Of a DNA stretch of 64,000 nucleotides, positions 6,485 to 17,282 are shown one piece after another. Numbering within the stretch: position 1 is the first letter of the stretch; every line of letters starts with the position of its first letter. The DNA is from Clostridia bacterium (GTDB lineage: Bacteria; Bacillota; Clostridia; Oscillospirales; CAG-272): positions 1 to 64,000 of the forward strand of contig JAFQPR010000103.1 in the NCBI GenBank assembly GCA_017411605.1, given 5' to 3'. A program made the position numbers and the translations under genes. The notes beneath the pieces are model-generated. The model was not told where the DNA came from and made no database searches. It saw nothing but the letters and a program-made list of their open reading frames with translations.

Positions 6485-8392
6485 TTACAAATTTAGTATT
6501 TGAGTTTTATGTTTTACTTTAATTATTTCAGAGCTTTGCTTACGAACTCTGATCCGATTTCCCTCACTCTCGGAAATCACACCTTTTGCCATAGACGAAA
6601 GTTTTAATAAAATATCGCTCTCGCTATTGTTTATAACGGTAATAAACATATCGGTTCCGTCATCGCGGGAAAATACCAATATCTCACTGTCCATATAAAG
6701 TAGTGTGAATTTACCATTTTTATAAGCATCACTGTCGGTTCTTATCCTTCCGATTTTTTGATAAAAATCGCGAAGCTCAACAATTGGAGATTCCCAAGGG
6801 TAAGTGCGTCTGTTAAAGGGATCTTTATATCCTTGAAGTCCAACCTCGTCACCGTAGAAGACAGCGGGAATACCCGGTACTGTCGCAAGTACCGTGTAAG
6901 CCATTTTAAGAAGCCCGATACCTTTTTTAAGTTGTTCATCGCTAAGGGAAAGCAGAGATATCTCATCGTTTGACTTTTCGGATACATCGATTCCCGCAAG
7001 TATTGTAATGATTCGCTCGGTATCGTGCGTACCCAATATATTCATCTGCATATGTTGAACTTTAGTCGGTGCGTTGAACATTACGTCAAGGAAATGATAT
7101 TCCAATGCTGATTTATCCTTATTTTTTAAGAAATCAATAATTCCGGTTCTCAAAGGATAATTCATAACACCGTCAAGCTCTGCGCCAAGAAAATACTTTT
7201 TTCTTTTATCGTACGCAATTTTATTGGACGCATCCTCCCAAACCTCTCCGTAAAGCAAGGTTTCCGAATTTATTTCTCTCAGCTTAGACTTAATCTTTGC
7301 AATGAAATCATCCGATAGCTCGTCTGCAACATCAAGTCGAAATCCTGCGATACCCATTTTCGCGTATTTTTCAATAACGCCGCCATCACCTGCGATATAT
7401 TCTCCGCAAGCCTTTACGTCGGGATTTATCCTCGGTAAAATTTCAATTCCCCACCAACAAGTATATTTGTTCGGGTGATTTTGAAAATCATACCAAGAAT
7501 AATAAGGTGAGTTTTTTGATTGATAAGCGCCTAAAGTTTTATACTTTCCGTTCTTATTAAAATAAATACTGTCCGAGCCCGTATGATTAAACACTCCGTC
7601 AAGAATTATTCCTATTCCGCGTTTCTTAGCTTCTTTTATAAGCAGCTTCAAGGCTTGCTCACCGCCGAACATCTCATCAACCGTCATATAATCGCTCGTA
7701 TCGTATTTATGATTCGAATAGGCTTTAAATATGGGACTTAAGTAAATGAGCGTTGTACCAAGTGATTTTATATAGTCAAGCTTTTCGATTATACCGTATA
7801 AAGTACCGCCAAAGAAGGTATTGTTTTCAAGATGCGCCCCGGGATACTCGGGATACTCGGGTATGGCATTCCAATCATCAACGAGAATTGCATCATCTCT
7901 TTTCGGAACTTTACCGCCTTTATTAAAGCGATCTACAAATATATGATAAATAATACCGCCACGGAAGTCATCACTTGCAAAACCGGATGTGTCAGCAACA
8001 GAATACTGAAAATGATTCCCGCATTCCTTCTCACACAGAATAAGGGCTCTGCCCTTTCCCTTCATTCCGTAAACCGTTCCGGAAACGGTTAAGATTTCAA
8101 ACGATACAAAATAAAGACCTATATTCTTATCTTCGATTCTTAACGTATATGTATCATTTTTTAAATTAAAACCCGATTTTTGACAACATATCTTGACAAA
8201 ATTCGTCAATGATTCATTATATATCTTTGCAAAAACAGAAACCACTCCCAGCGAACGCGGGAGCAGTATTCTGAGTTCTGCTTTTTTATTTATATCAAAC
8301 GCTCCTGAGCCTATATCCTCACCGTCGTGAAGATATGCGACCTTACCGCAAAGGTAGGATACGTCCGAAAAAGAAATTCTAAGAGATTTCAC
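6485..8392 (-). CDS. Glycoside hydrolase family 13 amylase (neopullulanase/cyclomaltodextrinase-like)
   Basis: A 635-residue alpha-glucan hydrolase without a signal peptide, so probably cytoplasmic. Residues 1 to about 140 form a beta-rich N-terminal region. The GH13 barrel follows from IYHIFVDRF. Active-site blocks are DGVFNHTG, GFRLDVAD (nucleophile Asp), GEVWED (acid/base Glu) and LGTHDTER (third Asp). The C-terminal 80 residues are a beta domain. Translation starts at GTG (8392) with GAGG upstream. Placed directly after glgP, it most likely trims or debranches glycogen limit dextrins or linear maltodextrins. Exact bond specificity cannot be told from sequence alone. Confidence 0.88.
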   Translation of the reverse strand: MKSLRISFSDVSYLCGKVAYLHDGEDIGSGAFDINKKAELRILLPRSLGVVSVFAKIYNESLTNFVKICCQKSGFNLKNDTYTLRIEDKNIGLYFVSFEILTVSGTVYGMKGKGRALILCEKECGNHFQYSVADTSGFASDDFRGGIIYHIFVDRFNKGGKVPKRDDAILVDDWNAIPEYPEYPGAHLENNTFFGGTLYGIIEKLDYIKSLGTTLIYLSPIFKAYSNHKYDTSDYMTVDEMFGGEQALKLLIKEAKKRGIGIILDGVFNHTGSDSIYFNKNGKYKTLGAYQSKNSPYYSWYDFQNHPNKYTCWWGIEILPRINPDVKACGEYIAGDGGVIEKYAKMGIAGFRLDVADELSDDFIAKIKSKLREINSETLLYGEVWEDASNKIAYDKRKKYFLGAELDGVMNYPLRTGIIDFLKNKDKSALEYHFLDVMFNAPTKVQHMQMNILGTHDTERIITILAGIDVSEKSNDEISLLSLSDEQLKKGIGLLKMAYTVLATVPGIPAVFYGDEVGLQGYKDPFNRRTYPWESPIVELRDFYQKIGRIRTDSDAYKNGKFTLLYMDSEILVFSRDDGTDMFITVINNSESDILLKLSSMAKGVISESEGNRIRVRKQSSEIIKVKHKTQILNL

Positions 8393-8416
8393 AGAACAAA
8401 CCTCAAAACTGAAGAT

Positions 8417-10885
8417 TTATTTTTTAATTTTATAGATAGGTGATGCGTGCCAGATCTCTGATGCATACTTACTGATACTGTTATCAGAAGCAAACACACC
8501 GCTTGTAGCGGTATTCATAAGCGACATTCTGCTCCACATCTCACGGTCACCGTAATCCTTCATAGCTCTACCGTACGCATACGTATAAGAATCAAAATCA
8601 GCAAGGCACATAAACGGATCGGCAACACCGTAACCGCCGTTGATAAGATAGTCCGCAATGTGCGAGAAGTCCTGACCGCCTATCGGATGGTTGAATCTAT
8701 CAACAACCTTTTTGAGCTTCTCAGAACGGTGATAGAAATCACGGGAAACATAGCCGTTTCTCCAAAGCTCCTCTACCTCGGGCGTATTAAGACCGAAGAT
8801 ATATATATTATCTCTTCCCGTAGCGCCGAGTATCTCAACGTTTGCACCGTCAAGCGTACCGACGGTGAGAGCTCCGTTCATCATAAGCTTCATACAGCCT
8901 GTTCCGCTCGCTTCCTTACCCGCAAGAGATATCTGCTCGGATATATCAGCCGAAGGAATAAGCACCTCTGCAAGAGATACGTTATATTCCTCCATAAATA
9001 CGACCTTAAGTCTATCACGAGTCAAAGGATTCTTTTCAAGCTCCTCTGACAAGAACCAGATAAGCTTAATAAGCTTTTTCGCCATCGCATAACCGGGAGC
9101 TGCCTTGCATCCGAAGATGAATGTCTGCGGAGGAATATCGGCATTGGGATTCTCAAGAATCTCATTGTATAGGGAGATTATCTTAAGAACGTTAAGGAGC
9201 TGACGCTTATATTCGTGCATTCTCTTGATCTGCACGTCAAATATTGACGAGGGGTCAATTCTCTTACCTGTCTTCTCATAAGCGTAGTAAGCGAACGTTT
9301 CCTTATTATAATGCTTTATCTCTTCGATCTGTTTAAGAACGCTCTTATCATCCTTGAAGGCTTCAAGCTTGATAAGCTGACTTGCATCCTCGCGGTACTC
9401 CGTACCTATCAGCTCATCAAGGAGCTTGCAGAGTCTGGGGTTAGAATAATTGAGCCATCTGCGGTGAACTACGCCGTTCGTTACGTTTGTAAACTTCCAC
9501 GGAGTCATCTTATAGAAATCGTGGAAGATAGTCTTTTTAAGAATATCGCTGTGAAGCTCGGAAACACCGTTAACGGTATGAGAACCTACCACAGAAAGGT
9601 TTGCCATTCTAACCTGGTTATAAGCTACGATAGCCATTCTCGAAATTCTATCCCAATCACCGGGATAAAGATTCCAAAGATCTGCAGTAAATCTACGGTT
9701 TATCTCATTAACTATCATATAAATTCTCGGAAGCTTCATACTGAAAAGATCGACTCTCCAGCATTCAAGAGCCTCGGGAAGAACCGTATGGTTGGTATAA
9801 GAAACAGTCTTTACAACAACAGACCAAGCATCATCCCATGAATATGAGTATACATCCATAAGTATGCGCATAAGCTCGGGAATACAGAGCGCAGGATGTG
9901 TATCGTTGATATGGATAGCAACCTTTTCATCAAAGCCTTTGAGCGATCCGTGCTCTGCGAAATAATCACTGATAATGCTCTGCAAGGAAGCGGAAACAAG
10001 GAAATACTGCTGAGTCAGACGAAGAAGCTTTCCTTCATCGTAATTATCGTTAGGATAAAGCTGCTGAGTAATGACTTCTGCATTATTGCTGTTCGTCAAA
10101 TTCTGCATATAAGAGGACTGCGACGTATAATGCGCAATGGAAGAATATGCCTGACGCGCTCTCCATAAGCAGATCTTATTTACAGCATTGGTGACAGTAC
10201 CGGGAATAAGAAGATCGTAAGGAACCGCTTTTACCTCGTCATAGTCATAGTTCATAAACTTAACTTCGCCGTTTTCCCACTTCTCTTCTATTCTACCTCC
10301 GAATCTGACAGTGAAGCTCTTTTCAGGACGAGGTACTAACCAAGCTCCGCCGCTTCCAAGCCAGCTATCGGGAAGCTCAACCTGCTCTCCGTCAATGATC
10401 TTCTGCTTAAAAAGACCGTTTTCATAGAGCAAGGAGTATCCGTTTGCAGCATAATCAAGCGCAGTAAGCGAGTCCATAAAGCAGGCAGCAAGTCTACCGA
10501 GACCTCCGTTTCCAAGTCCGGGGTCTACCTCGCATGCATATATTTTATCAAATGAAGAACCAAATTCCGAAATTATTTCACATAGGTCATCGTAAATACC
10601 TAAATTCATTGAATCGTTCTTAAGAGCTCTTCCTACCAAAAATTCCATACAAAGATAGAATACCTTCTTACCGTCAACAGCTCTGATACGTTTTCTGAAA
10701 GCAGAGCGGTACTCAAGCATAATATCCTTAATGGCGAGAACAGTTGCCTGATAAAGCTGATCGTCAGATGCATTTTTTGGATCGTATACACCGCGAGTTA
10801 TAAGCTTTGCTTCTATTCTTTCTTTAAGTTCTGATTTCGAAATTTTATTCTTTGCTCCCGCAACAGGACTAGAGTTATTCACCAT
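8417..10885 (-). CDS. glgP: Glycogen/maltodextrin phosphorylase
   Basis: An 822-residue GT35 phosphorylase, full length for the family. It releases glucose-1-phosphate from non-reducing glucan ends using phosphate and a PLP cofactor. The PLP-lysine block is GTGCMKLMMNGALTVGTLDG, and the GNGGLGRLAACFMDSL region of the N-terminal domain is intact. The ATG at 10885 has AGGAAA upstream. It follows glgA by 15 nt and precedes the GH13 gene by 24 nt in one minus-strand operon. The degradative enzyme is therefore produced together with the synthetic ones, so flux must be set mainly by metabolites. Confidence 0.97.
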   Translation of the reverse strand: MVNNSSPVAGAKNKISKSELKERIEAKLITRGVYDPKNASDDQLYQATVLAIKDIMLEYRSAFRKRIRAVDGKKVFYLCMEFLVGRALKNDSMNLGIYDDLCEIISEFGSSFDKIYACEVDPGLGNGGLGRLAACFMDSLTALDYAANGYSLLYENGLFKQKIIDGEQVELPDSWLGSGGAWLVPRPEKSFTVRFGGRIEEKWENGEVKFMNYDYDEVKAVPYDLLIPGTVTNAVNKICLWRARQAYSSIAHYTSQSSYMQNLTNSNNAEVITQQLYPNDNYDEGKLLRLTQQYFLVSASLQSIISDYFAEHGSLKGFDEKVAIHINDTHPALCIPELMRILMDVYSYSWDDAWSVVVKTVSYTNHTVLPEALECWRVDLFSMKLPRIYMIVNEINRRFTADLWNLYPGDWDRISRMAIVAYNQVRMANLSVVGSHTVNGVSELHSDILKKTIFHDFYKMTPWKFTNVTNGVVHRRWLNYSNPRLCKLLDELIGTEYREDASQLIKLEAFKDDKSVLKQIEEIKHYNKETFAYYAYEKTGKRIDPSSIFDVQIKRMHEYKRQLLNVLKIISLYNEILENPNADIPPQTFIFGCKAAPGYAMAKKLIKLIWFLSEELEKNPLTRDRLKVVFMEEYNVSLAEVLIPSADISEQISLAGKEASGTGCMKLMMNGALTVGTLDGANVEILGATGRDNIYIFGLNTPEVEELWRNGYVSRDFYHRSEKLKKVVDRFNHPIGGQDFSHIADYLINGGYGVADPFMCLADFDSYTYAYGRAMKDYGDREMWSRMSLMNTATSGVFASDNSISKYASEIWHASPIYKIKK

Positions 10886-10900
10886 CGTATTTATTATTTC

Positions 10901-12325
10901 CTACCATTCTAACAGTTTATTGTATATATTCATGTATTTTTTAGCCGAAACACCCCAAGAAAAGTCCGAAGACTTAGCCTTCATTACAAGGGCATCCCAT
11001 TCTTTTTTATCTTTGTAAAGATCAATAGCTCTCTTTACCGTGAACAATAGCTCATGAGCATTATAATTATCAAAGGTAAATCCGTTTGCATCATCCGATC
11101 CGTACGGCTTTATCGAATCATAAAGACCGCCTACGGCACGTACAACAGGCACAGTACCGTAAGAGCAGGCTATCATCTGCGCAAGACCGCAAGGCTCGCT
11201 TCTTGACGGCATAACAAATATGTCCGCAGAAGCATACATCTTCTTCGAGATCACTCTGTCAAACTTGATTAGCGCTCTGACGTTTGTATACTTCTTCTCG
11301 AGCGCACGAAACATTTCTTCGTACTCCGCCTCACCCGTACCTAGAATAACGAACTGAATATCCTCGCGTAAAAGCTCGTCGATAATTCTCGCAACAAGGT
11401 CAATTCCCTTCGCCGTTGCAAGTCTTGTTATCATAACAACGAGGGGAATATCGGCATTTTCGGAAAGTCCGACTTCCTTTTGGAAAGCAAGCTTATTCTT
11501 CTTCTTACCTTCTTTAACATCGGCTTTACCGTACGAGAAATAAATATCGCCTCCCTGCTCTGGAGAGAAATATTTATAATCAATGCCGTTAATAACTCCC
11601 TTCATCTTTGCGCTTGCGTGATTAATAACGTCAGCAAGACCAAAAGCAAAGAAATCATGATGAAGCTCAAACGCGTAATTCGGGCTGACCGTAGTAATAT
11701 AATCGGAAACCGAAATAGCGCCCTTCATAAGATTGATGCATCCGTTATACTCAACAACGTTTGAATATCCGTCAAGTGCGAAAACATCTCCGAGAATAGC
11801 TAAATCAAATTTTCCCTGATATTCAATATTGTGAATCGTATAAACGGTTCTGATTTTGGATAGAGAGCTGACGGACGAAAACTTAGTTTTAAGATATACA
11901 ACAGTGAGCGCCGACTGCCAATCGTTTGCATGAAGTATATCAGGGATATTTCCCGTCTGTATCATAAACTCAACAACAGCAAGCGAGAAGAACGCAAAGC
12001 GCTCGGCATCATCATATTCGCCATAAAGAGTTTTTCTGTCAAAATAATAATGATTCTCAATAAAATAATATGCAACCTTGCCGTTTTGAATTTTATATAT
12101 CGAAGCTCCCGAATCTCTCCAAGAATATTTAAAGGTTATATCCTTAACCTTTGTAAGCATTGCTCTGTGTTCCGGTTTCATAGAACCGTAGAGAGGCATT
12201 ATAACCTCAACCTCGGCATCGGGATTATCCTCCGCAACGGTGATTGGAAGCGCGCCGAGAACATCTCCGAGTCCGCCGCTGGCAGCATACGGATTAGCTT
12301 CACTTGTTACGTAAAGTATTTTCAT
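10901..12325 (-). CDS. glgA: Glycogen synthase (ADP-glucose type)
   Basis: A 474-residue GT5 glucosyltransferase that adds glucose from ADP-glucose to the growing alpha-1,4 chain. The N-terminal Rossmann domain begins with MKILYVTSEANPYAASGGL. The C-terminal domain holds the retaining-transferase E-x7-E block in SRSEPCGLAQMIACSYG. The classical KxGGL motif reads ASGGL here, so the lysine known to contact ADP-glucose in E. coli GlgA is replaced by alanine. I believe this is seen in other clostridial GlgA proteins too, so it need not mean loss of function. The start at 12325 has GAGGTG upstream. The glgD stop lies 14 nt before it. Confidence 0.96.
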   Translation of the reverse strand: MKILYVTSEANPYAASGGLGDVLGALPITVAEDNPDAEVEVIMPLYGSMKPEHRAMLTKVKDITFKYSWRDSGASIYKIQNGKVAYYFIENHYYFDRKTLYGEYDDAERFAFFSLAVVEFMIQTGNIPDILHANDWQSALTVVYLKTKFSSVSSLSKIRTVYTIHNIEYQGKFDLAILGDVFALDGYSNVVEYNGCINLMKGAISVSDYITTVSPNYAFELHHDFFAFGLADVINHASAKMKGVINGIDYKYFSPEQGGDIYFSYGKADVKEGKKKNKLAFQKEVGLSENADIPLVVMITRLATAKGIDLVARIIDELLREDIQFVILGTGEAEYEEMFRALEKKYTNVRALIKFDRVISKKMYASADIFVMPSRSEPCGLAQMIACSYGTVPVVRAVGGLYDSIKPYGSDDANGFTFDNYNAHELLFTVKRAIDLYKDKKEWDALVMKAKSSDFSWGVSAKKYMNIYNKLLEW

Positions 12326-12339
12326 GCTTTCACCTCGAC

Positions 12340-13470
12340 CTAAACTCTTCTGTACTTCTCAACGAAGAAAGGCATTGTTTCGTTGCCAGAAAGCTTAACA
12401 CCCTCGGTTATTGTAACGCTCTTATCCGTAACAATGCAGTTAAGCTCAGCGTTCTTCTCTACTTTCGTCTGCTGGAAAAGAATTGAGTTTTTAACAACTG
12501 CGCCCTTTGCTACGTGAACGCCTCTTGAGAGTATCGAATTAATAACAGTTCCCTCTATAACACAGTCATCAGCAATAAGAGAATTTTTAACACTTGCGGT
12601 CTTCGTATAAACTACGGGAGCTGAATTATGAACTCTTGTGAAAATAGGACGTGACTTTTCATTAAGCAATGAATTACGCGATTTTTCATTGGTTGCGAGC
12701 TCTATCGAATACTTGTAATAATCTAGGAAGCTCGAAACTGAAGCCGCATATCCGCTATAACAATAGGTTCTGTAGTTAGAATGCGAATACTTTCTGCGAA
12801 GCATCTCCGTATAGCTGTTAAGACCGTAAGCTTCAGCCTCGTTTATAAGAGTTCTGAGATAGCTCGTCTTCATAACGAATATGTTAAGTGCAAGCTCGGG
12901 ATTCGAATCGCTGGCAACTGTATTCATAGCAATATCGGTAACCTTACCCGCAACAGAAGATATAAACATTCTTGGATTCTTAGAGGTATAATCCTTCTCT
13001 GCAATTTTGGTTACTATAGTAATATTGGCATTTGTTTTTTCATGAACTCTGATAACGTCGGCAATATCAATATTAAGTACAAAGTCGGAATCCATAAGAA
13101 CAACGTGCTCTTCCTTGAATTCGTCGATATATTCCTTCATGCTCTTCAAAGCTTCCATATGAGTTGCAAAAACCTTTGCAGAAGATGTCGTAGCAGTCTG
13201 GAAAGGTGAAATAACGTTAATACCGTCTTTTCTTCTTGCAAGATCCCAGTCCTTACCGCTACCGATATGCTCAATCATAGAACGGTAATTATAGTTAGCA
13301 ACAACGTGTATTTTGGAAATATTTGCATTGACAAGGTTTGATAAGCAGAAGTCAATAAGCCTATATCTGCACGCAAACGGAATAGCCGCAACCGTTCTGT
13401 CTCTCGTTAGTCTTGAAAGCGTATTGTTATTTAAATTGGAAAATATAATTCCTGCTGCACTAATAGCCAT
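12340..13470 (-). CDS. glgD: GlgD-type subunit of glucose-1-phosphate adenylyltransferase
   Basis: A 376-residue paralogue of GlgC with the same plan: a nucleotidyltransferase domain (about residues 1-240) followed by a left-handed beta-helix built of short hexapeptide-like turns. The glycine-rich GGxGxRL loop of the catalytic subunit is missing; the equivalent stretch reads SAAGIIFSNLNN. GlgD proteins of Firmicutes pair with GlgC and raise its activity rather than acting alone. The start at 13470 has GGAGG upstream. It is 13 nt after glgC in the operon, consistent with a fixed-ratio complex. Confidence 0.94.
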   Translation of the reverse strand: MAISAAGIIFSNLNNNTLSRLTRDRTVAAIPFACRYRLIDFCLSNLVNANISKIHVVANYNYRSMIEHIGSGKDWDLARRKDGINVISPFQTATTSSAKVFATHMEALKSMKEYIDEFKEEHVVLMDSDFVLNIDIADVIRVHEKTNANITIVTKIAEKDYTSKNPRMFISSVAGKVTDIAMNTVASDSNPELALNIFVMKTSYLRTLINEAEAYGLNSYTEMLRRKYSHSNYRTYCYSGYAASVSSFLDYYKYSIELATNEKSRNSLLNEKSRPIFTRVHNSAPVVYTKTASVKNSLIADDCVIEGTVINSILSRGVHVAKGAVVKNSILFQQTKVEKNAELNCIVTDKSVTITEGVKLSGNETMPFFVEKYRRV

Positions 13471-13483
13471 TACACGTTCCTCC

Positions 13484-14638
13484 TTATGCCTTTATATGTT
13501 TAATCACAGAGCCTTTTGCAACTACCGTGATCTCGGATTTATCAGCGCCCTCTTTACCAACGACAGCACCCTCGGTCACCTCTGTATCGGTGTCAATAAT
13601 AGAGGTATAAACAGAAGCGTTCTTACGAATGATAACGTCATCCATAATTACGGAATCGTAAACCGCAGCGCCCTCTTCGATAATCACTCCGCCCGAAAGA
13701 ATAGAATTAACAACCGTTCCGTTGATAGCGCATCCCTCGGATATCATTGAGTTTACCATTTTAGCATTTGCACCTACAAACTGAGGAGCTCTTGCCTGAT
13801 TCTTCGAATAAATGCGGAACTGACTGTCACGAAGATTAAGAACAGGATCGTCACCGATTAGGTCCATATTTGCTTCCCAAAGCGAAGAAATAGTTCCAAC
13901 GTCCTTCCAATATCCGTCAAATCTGTATGCCACGATCTTCTCACCGTTAGCGAGAATGTTTGGAATTATATTCTTACCGAAATCATTGCTCGAGCTTTCA
14001 TCAGCTTCATCTAGCTCAAGATACTCTATCAACGCCTTTGTATTGAAGATATAGATTCCCATAGATGCCTGGTTATTCTTCGGCTTCTTGGGCTTTTCTT
14101 CGAATTCATAGATGGTATCGTCCTCGTTGGTATTGCAAATGCCGAAACGGCTTGCCTCCTCTATAGGTACGGATATCGTGGCTATTGTACAGGTTGCACC
14201 TGTTTCTTTATGCTTTGCAAGCATATCCGAATAATCCATTCTGTAAATATGGTCACCGGAAAGGATAAGCACGTAATCTGGATCATACTGCTTAATAAAC
14301 GTAATATTTTGATATATCGCATTGGCGGTACCTTTATACCAATCCGACTTTTTGTTTCCCTGATAAGGCGGAAGAACCGAGAGACCTCCTCTTTCTCTAT
14401 CAAGATCCCAGGTTGCTCCGTTGCCTATGTACTCATTAAGAGCCAAAGGCTGATACTGAGTTAAAACACCAACCGTATCAATACCCGAATTGATACAGTT
14501 TGACAGAGGAAAATCAATGATCTTATATTTACCTCCAAATGAAACTGCAGGTTTTGCCGTCTGCTTTGTTAAGTCGTAAAGTCTCGAACCCTGGCCTCCG
14601 GCAAGAAGCATCGCTATGCATTCTTTTTTACAATACAT
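13484..14638 (-). CDS. glgC: Glucose-1-phosphate adenylyltransferase, catalytic subunit
   Basis: A 384-residue enzyme that makes ADP-glucose from ATP and glucose-1-phosphate, the committed step of glycogen synthesis. The nucleotide-binding loop [12 protein letters not shown] is near residue 14. The [19 protein letters not shown] and [10 protein letters not shown] blocks, the latter with catalytic Asp, are intact. A C-terminal beta-helix domain follows. The start at 14638 has AGGAGA upstream. The glgB stop is one base away, so translation of the two is probably coupled. Confidence 0.97.
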   Translation of the reverse strand: MYCKKECIAMLLAGGQGSRLYDLTKQTAKPAVSFGGKYKIIDFPLSNCINSGIDTVGVLTQYQPLALNEYIGNGATWDLDRERGGLSVLPPYQGNKKSDWYKGTANAIYQNITFIKQYDPDYVLILSGDHIYRMDYSDMLAKHKETGATCTIATISVPIEEASRFGICNTNEDDTIYEFEEKPKKPKNNQASMGIYIFNTKALIEYLELDEADESSSNDFGKNIIPNILANGEKIVAYRFDGYWKDVGTISSLWEANMDLIGDDPVLNLRDSQFRIYSKNQARAPQFVGANAKMVNSMISEGCAINGTVVNSILSGGVIIEEGAAVYDSVIMDDVIIRKNASVYTSIIDTDTEVTEGAVVGKEGADKSEITVVAKGSVIKHIKA

Positions 14639-14639
14639 C

Positions 14640-16535
14640 TTAGTTCTCCTTTAGTGTTTTAATATTTTTATTTCTTTTTTCTTTGAGTATGAGTCCGGAA
14701 AAAGCGGGAACGATAATATCGGCAATATACTCCCTTCCGCTCTTTCTTACGGAAACAATCCGCTCAAGTTCTCCGACGTTTCCACTGTCGAAAAGCTTTT
14801 CAAGATTTTGATATTTTATAGGTAAAGATAATCTCTGATCGCACCCCGAGAAGCTAAGAATTACAATAACGCTGCTACCTCTTATATTCTTACGCCTGAA
14901 TGCAACAAGGTTCTTTTCATTTTCGTCCGCGAGGATCCACTCAAATCCCTGCGGTGAAAAATCCAAGTCCCAGAGCTCGGAGCTTTCGAGATAAAATCTG
15001 TTCAAGGACGCTACATATTCTCTCATCGCCTTATGCTTGGGATAATCAAGCATAAACCATTCAAGTGAGTTCTCGTAATCCCATTCTCTGAATTGACCGT
15101 ATTCCGTACCCATAAACAGCATTTTTTTACCGGGATAAGTCATCATAAGAAGAAGCGCCGTGCGCATCTGAGCAAACTTGTCCTCATACGAGCCGTACAT
15201 TTTGTCTATAAACGAAAGCTTTCCGTGAACTACCTCGTCGTGAGATATAGGTAATATATAGTTCTCGGTATAAGCATACATAAGCGGAAAATTAAGCGCG
15301 GTATGCTTATACTTTCTGAATAAGGGATCGGTCATCACATATTCATAAAAATCGTTCGCCCAACCCATATTCCATTTCAAGTTAAATCCAAGTCCGCCTT
15401 CATATACGGGGTGAGTTATCTTTCCGTGCGCCGTGGATTCCTCCGCAATCATAAGAACGTCGGGAATCTCTGAGAAAACGGTAAGATTGAGCTTTCTCAA
15501 GAAAGCTTCCGCCTCAAGATTAAGATTAGTCCCGTAAGCATTCGGCACCCACTCGCCGGGATCTCTGTCATAATCCAGATACAGCATAGATGCCACGGCA
15601 TCTACTCTTAGACCGTCTATATGAAATTCTCTGAAGAAATACATTGCATTCGAAACAAGGAAGCTCTGGACCTCTTCTCTTCCGAGGTCAAAAAATCTTG
15701 TTCCCCACGAGCGTGATTCCTGCCTGTCCTTCCCCTGATATTCATAAAGGGGCTGACCGTCAAACTCGTAAAGTCCCCATGCATCCTTCGGGAAATGCGC
15801 GGGCACCCAATCCATAATAACGCCAATTCCGTTTTTATGGAATTCATTTATCATATATCTTAGGTCGTCGGGATCTCCGAATCTTGATGTGGGAGCATAA
15901 AATCCGCACACCTGATATCCCCACGATCCGTCATAAGGAAATTCAGCCAAAGGCAGAAACTCCACGTGAGTATACCCCATAAACTTCAAGTATGGAACCA
16001 TTACGTCCGCTATCTCTCTGTAGGTATAATACGAATTATCCTTGTGGCGCATAAAGCTTCCGAGATGAGTTTCATATATATTTACGGGGGTTGACAGATA
16101 GTTGCCTTTTTTTGAAGTAACTGTCTTTTTCCTCTTCTTTAGCCAAGCGTCATCCTCCCATATAAAGCTATCCGAAGTAAAAATAAGCGAAGCTCCGTCA
16201 GCAAGTCCGCGCGAAAAACGCGCGTACGGGTCTCCCTTATCAAAAACTCTGCCGCCGGACGTTATCCTAAATTTGTATGCCTTTTTTTCGAGTGACACCT
16301 CGGATTTGATTACGCATTCCCAAATACCCATATCCGTTATCTTTTCTAACGGATATGGAGAGGTCCATCCGTAAATATCGGAAACAAGCTCAACCTTTTC
16401 CGCATGAGGAGCCCAGGTTCTGAAGCTGTAACAGTACTTCCCGTCTTCTATTTGCATATTGCAACCGAGGTATTTATAAGCGCTGAAATTAGTTCCTTGA
16501 TGAAAATAGTATGATGCAAGATTATTATCATTCAT
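14640..16535 (-). CDS. glgB: 1,4-alpha-glucan branching enzyme
   Basis: A 631-residue GH13 branching enzyme that creates alpha-1,6 branches. A CBM48 module occupies roughly residues 20-120, followed by the catalytic barrel. Active-site residues are seen in [12 protein letters not shown] (Asp), MIAEESTAH (Glu) and [11 protein letters not shown] (His-Asp). The C-terminal beta domain ends with a lysine-rich tail. The ATG at 16535 has GGAGG eight bases upstream. It is the first gene of the glycogen operon, driven by the strong promoter at 16637-16665. Confidence 0.96.
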   Translation of the reverse strand: MNDNNLASYYFHQGTNFSAYKYLGCNMQIEDGKYCYSFRTWAPHAEKVELVSDIYGWTSPYPLEKITDMGIWECVIKSEVSLEKKAYKFRITSGGRVFDKGDPYARFSRGLADGASLIFTSDSFIWEDDAWLKKRKKTVTSKKGNYLSTPVNIYETHLGSFMRHKDNSYYTYREIADVMVPYLKFMGYTHVEFLPLAEFPYDGSWGYQVCGFYAPTSRFGDPDDLRYMINEFHKNGIGVIMDWVPAHFPKDAWGLYEFDGQPLYEYQGKDRQESRSWGTRFFDLGREEVQSFLVSNAMYFFREFHIDGLRVDAVASMLYLDYDRDPGEWVPNAYGTNLNLEAEAFLRKLNLTVFSEIPDVLMIAEESTAHGKITHPVYEGGLGFNLKWNMGWANDFYEYVMTDPLFRKYKHTALNFPLMYAYTENYILPISHDEVVHGKLSFIDKMYGSYEDKFAQMRTALLLMMTYPGKKMLFMGTEYGQFREWDYENSLEWFMLDYPKHKAMREYVASLNRFYLESSELWDLDFSPQGFEWILADENEKNLVAFRRKNIRGSSVIVILSFSGCDQRLSLPIKYQNLEKLFDSGNVGELERIVSVRKSGREYIADIIVPAFSGLILKEKRNKNIKTLKEN

Positions 16536-16636
16536 TTCGTCATCCTCCTTTGCTATTTTACCTCATTTGCTACGTCGAATTTTGTAAAATCAAGTGTACG
16601 CTATATATTTACATAAAATTTAAAATATCTAATAAT

Positions 16637-16665
16637 ATTTTAGCACGGCAAAGCATATTTGTCAA
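16637..16665 (-). promoter_or_regulatory. Promoter of the glycogen operon
   Basis: On the minus strand: TTGACA (16665-16660), 17-nt spacer, TAAAAT (16642-16637). The -35 is a perfect match to consensus. The leader to the glgB start is about 95 nt. The spacer contains TTTGCCGTGC. I see no clear operator. Confidence 0.75.
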
Positions 16666-16715
16666 GAAATTTTGAGAGTATTTTAAGGTATGTAAAAAAT
16701 AGCAAAACAGAAAGA

Positions 16716-17282
16716 TTATGTAATTCTTTTTTCTTTTGCTTTTTTAGTTATTTTGCACAATTTGCGTTCTTTTTTATTCTTTAAGATTTTTATTACATAA
16801 TTGCTTATTGCTCTTAGAGCTTTGCGCAACGGAAATATCAATAGCGATAAAAACAGAGCTATCACCGAATATATATGCATTATGGCTTTTTCAAAAACTA
16901 AAGCCGTATGATTTCCAAGATACTTAATGAATAGGTGCGCAAGTGTAAAAGCTATTACAAAAATGTATAATCGGAACACTCCGTCGGCCGTTACGTACAG
17001 CAACAAGCTGAATAGAATCCCATTTATTACTACATAAAAAAAGTCAAATAAAAAATTTTTTATTTTATTTTTCGGATATTTGAAATTTCTGTTATTCGCG
17101 AATGTATCCTTTATTTTCGAATACGAGTCCGAAGTTTGGTAAATTATTTTAGGCAATCTTATAAATCCATCAATTGTGTATATTAGGACTCGCAAACCTA
17201 CAAAAAGTATTCCCATAACGATTCCGAATAACGCAGAATAACATACGGAAATAAAAATATCATTAAAATCTGCGTAAAGCAT
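16716..17282 (-). CDS. yabQ: Spore cortex biosynthesis protein YabQ family
   Basis: A 188-residue membrane protein with about four hydrophobic segments: residues 10-35, 80-100, 105-120 and 135-155. It ends in a very basic tail. The conserved GIVMGILFVGLRVLIY start and the FDFFY...G...F pattern fit YabQ, needed for the spore cortex in B. subtilis. It begins directly after the yabP stop. In B. subtilis divIC follows yabQ. Here the cluster ends and the glycogen promoter lies downstream, so divIC is not at its usual place. Identification rests mostly on gene order and membrane pattern. Confidence 0.72.
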   Translation of the reverse strand: MLYADFNDIFISVCYSALFGIVMGILFVGLRVLIYTIDGFIRLPKIIYQTSDSYSKIKDTFANNRNFKYPKNKIKNFLFDFFYVVINGILFSLLLYVTADGVFRLYIFVIAFTLAHLFIKYLGNHTALVFEKAIMHIYSVIALFLSLLIFPLRKALRAISNYVIKILKNKKERKLCKITKKAKEKRIT

